Source: Patiria pectinifera
Taxonomy: Eukaryota > Echinodermata > Asteroidea > Valvatida > Asterinidae
Reading direction: 5' to 3'
Assembly (NCBI GenBank): GCA_029964075.1
Contig: CM057129.1
Span: forward strand, 21,009,430 to 21,073,429
Length of the DNA stretch: 64,000 nt
The notes under the pieces were generated by a model. It was not told the origin of the DNA. It saw only the letters and a program-made list of their open reading frames with translations, and ran no database searches. Below, one piece after another: positions 56,267 through 64,000 of this stretch; the stretch's first letter is position 1, and each line of letters starts with the position of its first letter. A program made the position numbers and the translations under genes.

Positions 56267-57235
56267 TTATTTTATTTTCATGCTGCTTCCTTTCATGGAA
56301 TAGAATTTTCCTTTCCAACTTTCCCAGTGGATTCCTGAGCGAAACGGAGCCTCTGGCTGATAGTAGTACCTGCCATTGAGGCAAGCTATGGCACAATCAT
56401 AAAACCACCAACCTGCTCCATGTCTCTCTGCACAATGGACAGCAGTGCCATCATTGTCCATGTCGTAGGTTGAGAATGGTTTTCCAGTATGCCATGTCAG
56501 AGAATCTGGCAGGGTACTGGTTATGTCATAGTCGGTGATCCTTACCCTGTACAAATTCCCCTCAACACCAAACTCACCATACTCGGCCCAAACCGTGTTG
56601 GATTCCCAGTCCTCCAACTCGACGTGTAGCCTCCACCATCCTGAATATTTTGTCAGATTGAGTAAGATGTCGTTGCCAATCCAGAGCTCCCCGGACAGAC
56701 TGCCAAAGCCAGCTCGGTAGGTTTCCCAGTCTCGGTAGAAATCAACTGAGCCGTCCTGCCGCCTCTGAATGACCATCCATCCCCCGCCGTCAGTTTCCAT
56801 ATCACAGTAGACCTGCAGACCATCGTTGAAGCTGTTTGGGTAGATGGTGTATTCACCGCTGGCTGTGAAGCCAGACTCCAGGAGGTCCACACAACTGCTG
56901 AAATGTTGCACAGAGAGTTGGTTTGTTTCAGGAAAAGTGTCGATGTAGACACTTTGGTGAACTTCACTGAAGGATGCAGGACTCTGGATCCTTGTTGTAG
57001 TGCAAAGTTCACATCGACGGCTGATTTCGTGAAAGTTGACGGAGAGACACTTTGGTAGCATAGCACATTCACGCACGCATGTTACCCTAGACTTCACAAT
57101 TTTCACATCCAGAATATTACTGATCAGTGCACGATTTTCTGCAGTGTAGTATAACTGCAACTGTCCACACTGATGTGTACAAATAAGCTCGACTAGGCAG
57201 CATATTGTGAAAATAAGAAGCCCAACTCCATCCAT
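56267..57235 (-). CDS. Secreted PAN + fibrinogen-like (FReD) protein, intronless
   Basis: A single 322-codon frame. Residues 1-20 are a hydrophobic signal peptide. Residues 23-98 have the Cys spacing of a PAN/apple domain (VTCVRECAMLPKCLSVNF, then RCELC). A fibrinogen C-terminal domain runs from Cys115 to the end: YCDMETDGGGWMVIQRRQDG, then DFYRDWETYRAGFG, then ELWIGND, then the calcium-site-like DMDNDG (258-263) with Cys268 and Cys281, and a C-terminus SMKGSSMKIK as expected. The domain looks complete, and it fits secreted recognition proteins (ficolin/MFAP4/tenascin-type FReDs, often lectins). The substrate is unknown. Absence of introns is unusual and could mean retroposition, but no poly-A tract or target duplication was seen. 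On the coding strand an AATAAA overlaps the last codons. Confidence 0.92.
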   Translation of the reverse strand: MDGVGLLIFTICCLVELICTHQCGQLQLYYTAENRALISNILDVKIVKSRVTCVRECAMLPKCLSVNFHEISRRCELCTTTRIQSPASFSEVHQSVYIDTFPETNQLSVQHFSSCVDLLESGFTASGEYTIYPNSFNDGLQVYCDMETDGGGWMVIQRRQDGSVDFYRDWETYRAGFGSLSGELWIGNDILLNLTKYSGWWRLHVELEDWESNTVWAEYGEFGVEGNLYRVRITDYDITSTLPDSLTWHTGKPFSTYDMDNDGTAVHCAERHGAGWWFYDCAIACLNGRYYYQPEAPFRSGIHWESWKGKFYSMKGSSMKIK

Positions 57236-58218
57236 GGCGATAAGACAATTTTTATTTTAAATAAAAACACATCAAATCGACTCAGTCAATCATTGGGTCA
57301 TAGATGTACCGGTACATGGTATCCACATAATCAATTTTTGATCATAATTTCATGGAGCCACATTCATCGTCGTTGCTCAAAGTGTGTATGCTTTTATCAG
57401 TGTTGAAAGAAACTAACTCAGTCTAGGCCATGAAATTGATGTTCAGTTTTGGAGTTTCATGTAGTTGTTGGATTTCGGAACACACATACTGTTGAAGTGG
57501 ATCGCTGTGAAGATGCAAGCCCCGGCCAACCAAACTACTGGTACGGATTCGCCTATGCGCGGAGATCTATGAGATCAATTGTGGAGTGCCTCAGGAGCGC
57601 AACTCACGAGAAATGACAGCTACATGTAAATTTTGTACATCCGGGGTTAAATTAGAAGTGAGATGCTACACTTTAGAGGCAGCTGATTAACTCATCATGC
57701 TCGATTGAGCAGAACCAATAATGGTCCATCTTGTAGTAGTCTAGCCTCCAAGTCATGGCCATGAATTAAGTTTTGAATATACCATATAATTTATCCATTA
57801 TGTTTTTTTCAATTGATTTTATATTAAAATGTGGGTAGTGTTGAAGAATGTGGGGATGAGTTCGTGATTTTGGCCAAGGTGTTGTATTACAGTGCATGTA
57901 ATTCATGAAGCCATCCATGGCGTGTGTTTTAATTGTAATGATGGGTGCATGTTACATACATGACTGGATAGTTTTGTGACCATATTGAAATATATGCGCT
58001 TCATTTCAAGGTTAAGGTGTTTTTTTACCTTGTCAGAAAAAGAAGGGAATATAACAGAATTTTTCCAATCATACAGTTGAACTTGTATATTTAAAGTTGC
58101 TTTCCCCATTCCCCAAGCCCTTCAACAAATTTACACTTTTTTTCTGTCTTAATAAATGTTTTTATTCCAACCCCCCCCCCAAAAAAAACAAATCAAATTG
58201 TTGACTTTTGAGGTATCT
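57236..58218. other. Upstream flank of the FReD gene
   Basis: It presumably holds the promoter of the minus-strand FReD gene. No clear core promoter motif, exon or repeat border was recognised. A C tract and an A tract lie near 58170-58190. Confidence 0.45.
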
Positions 58219-60224
58219 GGGCAATTCCACGGTAACGGAAGGACGTTTTCACTTTAAACAAAATTTCAAATGTGCCTATCACAGACACTGTTATTAGTTA
58301 CAGCAAGCAAATGTCACAATTGTATTGCTATAATGCTACCTTCAATTTCCACACTTTTGGGGGGCATGAGTACCTCTCGTTTATAAATTATGAATATTAA
58401 TGAGGTCGGTAACGGAAGGACGGTAAAACAGACAAGGGTTTTCCAACTTACACGCGTTTTGCGTAAACTCTGTGAATTTTACGGGGCAATTATATTTTAA
58501 AGGTAGGAAATGGAATCCCTGAAGCTTTAGCTATACTAAACCACCTTTCATTTGACTTCAAGTGTTTTGGTAATATAATTACAACGTCTTAAGTGGATTA
58601 TAATTTGGTAACGGAAGGACGGTAACGGAAGGACAAAAGGTTTACTCAATTATAGCATGAACAAAATGTGAATTTACACTAATTATACAAGTGAAACAAA
58701 TTGCTGAAATGTGTAATTGAATGTGAAATCAACAATATGCAGACCTGGCATAAATAATTGTACCCAAGAAACTATTGAGATAAAGATAGAAGCCTGCTAA
58801 TTAATGATAACAAATGGAGAAAAAAACCCACAAAAACCCCACATAATTCACGAACACAAGACAACTACAGAAATGGACTTCAAACCCATCACCTCAATCC
58901 TTAAAAGTTTAAATACACAGTATTTGAGCATTTGAGTATATTGGTTACATGTTCACCAACAACTTTTAATAATAATACCAGTAGGTTCAGTGGTTTACCT
59001 AAAGGCTTGGGGGGGGGGGGGGCGCCAAGCGTACATGTACATTTAAGTTAAAAACATCTACCGGTAGAACTGTTGGCTTCAGAATCATTATTCTTTAAGA
59101 AAATGTTTTAGGTGTTGCTTTCAATTGAACTCTAAATTCAATGTTTGAAAACATATTATAATGATTTAGAGTATCAACAATAATTAACTTATAAACATCC
59201 AACCTGAAGTTGTTTACTTAATTTGTCAAAAATTGCACTCACATGTCTTACACATGTATATTGTGTGAAAGTGCCCAATAGTACTGGTACTTTCTGCCAT
59301 CTCATTTTTGACTTAATTTGCTTCTGGAATGGCTTCACAGAAATTGTACCTTTCTCTATTGTCCATGAATGGTGATGGCAGCAACTTTATGATATGATTT
59401 TCTGCAACAACTCCATACATACTCCAGTACCGGTATATTGACATACACGTACATGTACATTGTACATGTTATACATATGCCTGTGCCATCCTTTGTAATG
59501 AACACCTTGCCCTGCTCATACCACCTTTGTGAAGGTGGGTCACATGAATGTCCTTTCACTGCTCATTATACATGCATATAGTTGCAGTGATTTTCATTTT
59601 TCAAACATGAGCACAAATGTCGTAACATTTGATAAAAATACCATTTGTCCTTCCGTTACCGTCCTTCCGTTACCAATTTGGTAACGGAAGGACGTGATTT
59701 AATTAATTGTAATTAAAAAACAATAAGTACAGAAGGGTCAGTTATAATGTCATATTGAAGGCCTACCTAAACTTGCTTTGCACAATAACTTTCATTGCAT
59801 TCATACTGCAAGTTTTGTAAATAAACTAAAATTATGTATTTTTTCGGTAACGGAAGGACATTTTCGAAGGCTGAAATATTAGAAGTCACTGAAGCGAAAC
59901 AAATTACGCAAAACGTAAAAAAAAAGTTTCAGTCAGTTTTTCATGACCTATACTTTCTCAAGACAGAAACTGATGGCATGAGTACATATTTTTGAGTGTG
60001 TATTGGTAGAATACTTTCATATCACTAGGCTATAAATCACATTTTTAGGATTAAAACAGGATTATAACGTAATCCTATTTTTGGTACCGAAATGTATCAA
60101 AAATGGAATCCCGACTTCAAATCTTGAAAATATAGACTTTTAGCTTTCATTTGATGCCAAACTTGTTAAAGTCACATGCATTTGAATTTTTTGGTGTCAT
60201 GTCCACTTTGGTGTGGAATTGCCC
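58219..60224. mobile_element. 2.0-kb non-autonomous DNA transposon with GGTAACGGAAGGAC repeats
   Basis: Ends GGGCAATTCCAC at 58219 and GTGGAATTGCCC at 60224, flanked by ATCT on both sides (58215-58218 and 60225-60228). The 14-mer GGTAACGGAAGGAC occurs exactly eight times: plus strand at 58231, 58408, 58607, 58621, 59680 and 59846; minus strand at 59647 and 59661. Two pairs are directly abutted. No reading frame above about 70 codons is present. Repeated subterminal words of this kind usually bind a transposase supplied in trans. The superfamily is not recognised. Confidence 0.8.
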
Positions 60225-60445
60225 ATCTGCAGCCCTCTTTAAGTTTTACATTTTTATTTTTGGCACAAACAAAACCGTCTTGGGAGCAGACTGGTTCACG
60301 TTCAGTACATTATCGAGAACAGAATTATACGTGTTTCAGAATTATAGATGTGTGTGAGCGTAGATGCACATGATGTGTGTCCCTTCCACTGAAGTTTTCA
60401 AAAAAGCTGAAAAAAATGCAATCTACTGTTTATGCACGGAGTCCA

Positions 60446-60745
60446 TGGGCCTTATGCACGAGTTGGCCATTTTGGTTGTGTTCCCTGAATGTACCGGTAT
60501 TTCATAAATTGTGAAGAGTTGAATGGGATGGTGCCAGACTATTTATTCTTTTTAGTCTCGCATTTTTTTAATGTCGCTTAAAACACTAGAGTTTGTTTAG
60601 GCCTAATTACACATTTTAAGTGATTCAACTGAGCAGACTGGTATTAATATGTAACGTCATTGCTTTTGTTTCTCTACAGAAGTTCAAAAAATGAAGATTT
60701 TACCTCACTCTCAATCCAATATGGCTGACTCGTGCATAAGGCCCA
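60446..60745. mobile_element. 300-bp MITE with 18-bp inverted ends
   Basis: Left end TGGGCCTTATGCACGAGT and its exact mirror ACTCGTGCATAAGGCCCA on the right. The end resembles that of the TGGGCTCCATGCACAA family in the Tudor gene. Confidence 0.78.
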
Positions 60746-60834
60746 TAGTGGGAAATTCTGATAGCATATCGTGTCAGTACTGGGAAACAGTTCTAAAGTT
60801 CTTGTATTCCATTAAAATGTTACAAAAAAACTGA

Positions 60835-61204
60835 GTAGTAGATTTTAAAACGCACTTTAACAGTGACATGAACATATCACAGTTTATTCAGAAACTGGGG
60901 CCTCCCCCTCACCCCCCCCCCCCTCACCAAAAAAAGAATGAAAAAGAATTAGATAAAAACATGTACCGGTTACATGTACCCGTATCCCACATGTACATGC
61001 AGTACAATGTGCATTTTGGGTAGTAGATTTTTAAAACGCACTTTAACAGTGACATGAACATATCACAGTTTATTCAGAAACTGGGGCCTCTCACCACCCT
61101 CCCCCCACCAAAAAAAGAAAGAAAAAGAATGAGATAAAGACATGTACCAGTTACATGTACCCATATCCCACATGTACATGCAGTACAATGTGCATTTTGG
61201 GACT
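60835..61204 (+). repeat. Tandem duplication of a 185-bp unit
   Basis: TAGTAGATTTTAAAACGCAC begins at 60835 and again (with one extra T) at 61020; both units run through CAGTTTATTCAGAAACTGGG and CAGTACAATGTGCATTTTGG. They differ mainly in the C tract. Confidence 0.88.
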
Positions 61205-61218
61205 TTATTGTACATGTA

Positions 61219-61886
61219 CATGGTGAGTCAAAAAAAGCGGAACCCTAATCCCATATAGTATATTTCATATTTAAAAAAATATGTAGCACCAAAAATAATA
61301 ATAACTGGAAAGCCAATTTCATAAGCTACTTTTAGATGAAAAAAATACTGAAATAGGTCAATCCGTTTAAACAATATCACCATTTAAACACAATGACCCT
61401 AAAACCTGTCTCGTCCAAAAAATGCGATTTTAACAATTGTCGTCACAATTGTCTTCAAACATCACCAGCGATGAAATCTTAGTTTAAACGTTAACAATGT
61501 GCAACAAAGTCCTTTTGAAGGCCAGTCTTTTCAAAAAGTAGATTTTATAAATCATATTGTTTGCCGAACCAGGGTTGTCAATCAAAATATTGTATACTTC
61601 AGTTGGTGACAGTTGTTGAAACAAGTATTCTGTGTCCTTTTCTTTGTTGTTCCAAACAGTCGAAACACACAATAAATTGTTTTTTTGGACGAGACAGGTT
61701 TTAGGGTCATTGAGTTTAAATGGTGATATTCTTTGAACGGATTGAGCAATTTCAGTAATTTTTTCATCTAAAAGTAGCTTTTGAAATTGGCTTTCCAGTC
61801 GTTATTATTTTTAGTCGTTATTAATATATTTAAAATATTAAATATATTGTTTGGGGTTTGGGTTCCGCTTTTTTGGACTCACCCTG
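61219..61886. mobile_element. Mariner-like hairpin element (668 bp)
   Basis: Left end CATGGTGAGTCAAAAAAAGC and right end mirror (CAGGGTGAGTCCAAAAAAGC as reverse complement), each next to TA (61217-61218 and 61887-61888). CAGGGTG ends and TA targets are typical of Tc1/mariner elements. The arms stay complementary over most of the length. No transposase frame. A diverged relative lies at 14896-15511. Confidence 0.8.
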
Positions 61887-62377
61887 TACATGTGATAGGC
61901 CTACAAAGTAGTTTGAGGGTAAGACGTGCGAGATCACTGGTCCCGAATGTGTTGCCTGAGTTGACTACATGTATCTCCCAATTAATGCAAAGCCCGGGGA
62001 GGAGGGTAAAATCAGCCAACACCGAGAGGCCAATAATTTGGTACTTCTTGCCCAGATAAAAAATGTTGAATTGTTGTGGTTATTACACTCCGTACATGTT
62101 TAGTTTCATTATCAAAATTTGGTGAGAAATCCCTCCTATTAAAAGGATTGTTACATTGGGCTGCAATGGAATGCGCCACAATGGGCTGCAATTTTGTTTC
62201 TTTTGAACGTAACGATGGCTATTGGAAAGTTTTTTCAACAGTTGAATATAAACCAACAACCATCCTTTAAATACTGTGCATGTTTGTGTTGTTCTTTGGG
62301 TAACCATAGGAGGACGAATTTTGGTGGGTTAAAATTGACTCTCAAAAATCGAGCTGTTGAATGGTAGTTATGAATCC

Positions 62378-62894
62378 TAGGCCTGAGTCAATTCGAATAA
62401 TTGACTATTTGAATATTCGAACTCAAATTCGATCGAATATTCGAATATTCGGTCTTACCTGATGGCAGAGTTTTTATGAATAAAAGATGTACAAAAACAG
62501 TTTCATTCACGCACGAAATTGCAGATTATAATCATCACAAAAGCTTCTCAATGCTATTACAGCACCGCTATAATGAACATGACGGGATCCATAAAAATTG
62601 TTTGTTATAGCGGTGTTTGTTATAGCAGTGTTGTACTGTACTTCGCACATCAAAAATGCATTCCATAATTCTTAGATGAATTCTGCATATTGCTGTTTAG
62701 CATACATGTATCAGCTGCTTTTAAGCATCAGGAATCACCTGAAGATTAGTCTCTGGAATGAGATTTTCACCATGAATAGTAAAATTTCCCCTGCTTATTT
62801 CACTTCATAATATCCTCCGAAAATTCAAATCCGAAAAAAGATATTCGAATATTCAACAATCGATCGAATATTCAAATATTTCGGCACAGCCCTA
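62378..62894. mobile_element. hAT-like non-autonomous element (517 bp)
   Basis: It begins TAGGCCTGAGTCAATTCG and ends CGGCACAGCCCTA. ATGAATCC flanks both sides exactly (62370-62377 and 62895-62902), an 8-bp target duplication as in the hAT superfamily. Both ends are rich in TTCGAATATT words. Noncoding. Confidence 0.88.
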
Positions 62895-63244
62895 ATGAAT
62901 CCTGCAGCACAGTGCATCGCATTCTGCGGATGCGCAAGAAGCAACATTTGTGTATAAGTGCTGTGTATTGTGACACACATGCAGCTTGCACCGTACATTG
63001 AATGGGCACGGCTGGAAATACGTACTCGTATACCACAAAATGTTCGCTGCATCCGATGTAAATGTTGTTTTTGCCTATTCTCAGGAACAGTAAGACATAA
63101 GGATGTTTTCCTTGCACCAGACCTTTAAAAAAGAATAGGGAAACAATCCAAAACATAAAATATTCGGGTATTTCAGGCCGTTATATCCCTTTAAATGCAG
63201 ATGGTAATTTCTCTGTTTTTGAAGGTTTTAGTATTGTGCTGCCA

Positions 63245-63300
63245 GGAACCTCACTTAAGATCACCACTGTTTCCTTATTGGGTCATTCTATCAATTTAGG
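63245..63300 (+). repeat. Direct repeat near the window end, copy 1
   Basis: AGGAACCTCACTTAAGATCA...TTGGGTCATTCTATCAATTTA recurs at 63945-64000, about 700 bp away. It covers the left end of the 262-bp MITE plus 32 bp of flank, so flank and element were duplicated together. Confidence 0.8.
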
Positions 63301-63538
63301 GTCCAAAATGTGACATTTTTCCTGTCCCTGTTACCATGGTACTTAGTAATTTGCCATGCAAGTTTCATTAGAAATGACTTCAAATGATGTTTTATTTATT
63401 GGGTAGGTAGTTTGCTGTTCATAATCACTCTTGGAGAACGACTGCATGAAGGAGTGCATCAGAATCATTCAATCATAGATGTCAGATGTAACAGGGACAG
63501 GAACAAAAGTGGAACACTAATTTATAGAAAGACCCAAT
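63277..63538. mobile_element. 262-bp MITE
   Basis: Left end ATTGGGTCATTCTATCAATT and right end mirror (ATTGGGTCTTTCTATAAATT as reverse complement); the arms continue to a shared CCTGTCCCTGTTAC. Confidence 0.72.
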
Positions 63539-63559
63539 TGAGAGTCTAGAGCTAATCTT

Positions 63560-63930
63560 TAAAGGGAATGTACAACATTTGCCTTTGCTGCAATTATCAG
63601 AAATAAATGGATTTGGAGGATTAGTATGTGATAACAAATATTGTTACACTGACTTGTTTCACGTTTTGGGTTCGTAGATGCTGGAAAACCAAGAAAACCA
63701 ATCACATTCTTGTAGTCTGGTTCCCAGACCCCACTTAAGATGAAACGGAGCAATTTATAGACTTTGGGGAATTGTACGATCAGAGAATCAGTCTAGCAGG
63801 CTTGTAGTCTTCACAGGTGTGTAATCAATTGCAAAGAAAATGCAGACGAACTAAATATAAAAAAATTAGGAGCACTTTTTGAGAAAAAAAACCACAGTTT
63901 TCTCCAACGCTGGTCGGCCAACCAGCGTTT
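63560..63930 (+). mobile_element. TTAA-flanked MITE, copy 3, truncated at the palindrome
   Basis: It begins TTAAAGGGAATGTACAACAT and follows copy 1 to the central palindrome, which is broken (GGCCAACCAGCG). Unrelated sequence then follows. Confidence 0.75.
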
Positions 63931-63944
63931 TTAGATGAAAAAAA

Positions 63945-64000
63945 AAGGAACCTCACTTAAGATCACCACTGTTTCCTAATTGGGTCATTCTATCAATTTA
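63945..64000 (+). repeat. Direct repeat near the window end, copy 2 (cut by window edge)
   Basis: Second copy of 63245-63300; it probably continues beyond the window. Confidence 0.75.

Noticed and set aside
1..64000. CRISPR arrays, operons, ribosome binding sites
   Set aside because: The window is clearly a spliced animal genome; regular repeats here have no spacer structure and are transposon or satellite sequence.

Overview
This is a window of an intron-rich, AT-rich animal genome. Spliced genes, tRNA-derived SINEs, very many short inverted-repeat transposons, abundant TACATGTA/TACCGGTA-type low-complexity words and a foldback element suggest a marine invertebrate deuterostome. An echinoderm is my best guess, but this is inference and no species can be named.

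Layout. (1) 2-157, plus strand: last coding exon of a gene whose product ends like the YjeF_N domain of the decapping scaffold EDC3. (2) 182-10403: a recent 5.0-5.2 kb tandem duplication that starts 25 bp after that stop codon. It carries only repeats and mini-transposons; copy 2 has a 163-bp insertion that copy 1 lacks. (3) 11685-17766, minus strand: three exons that join in frame into a 1248-residue protein. It has a signal peptide, an intact cholinesterase-family domain, a second such domain without the catalytic serine, one transmembrane helix and a cytoplasmic tail. Intron positions indicate that two neighbouring genes fused. (4) 19195-22351: a 3.16 kb foldback element holding a second palindromic element, which holds a third. 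(5) 24473-47443+, plus strand: at least 20 exons (960 codons, all phases consistent) of a germline-type Tudor protein with a B-box-like zinc finger, a coiled coil and two extended Tudor domains on either side of a long acidic linker. It resembles RNF17/TDRD4, and its 3' end is not found. Its introns hold a dense set of mobile-element relics. (6) 47444-56266: mostly AT-rich and noncoding, with a tRNA-Leu-type SINE and simple repeats. (7) 56267-57235, minus strand: an intronless secreted PAN plus fibrinogen-like protein. (8) 57236-64000: a field of non-autonomous DNA transposons, including a 2.0 kb element with eight copies of GGTAACGGAAGGAC, a mariner-like hairpin element and a hAT-like element with a perfect 8-bp target duplication.

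The genes belong to unrelated pathways (mRNA decapping, extracellular esterase/adhesion, piRNA-type Tudor biology, lectin-like recognition) and there is no operon logic. All exon borders come from reading frame, splice consensus and phase by eye; none was tested against transcripts or databases.
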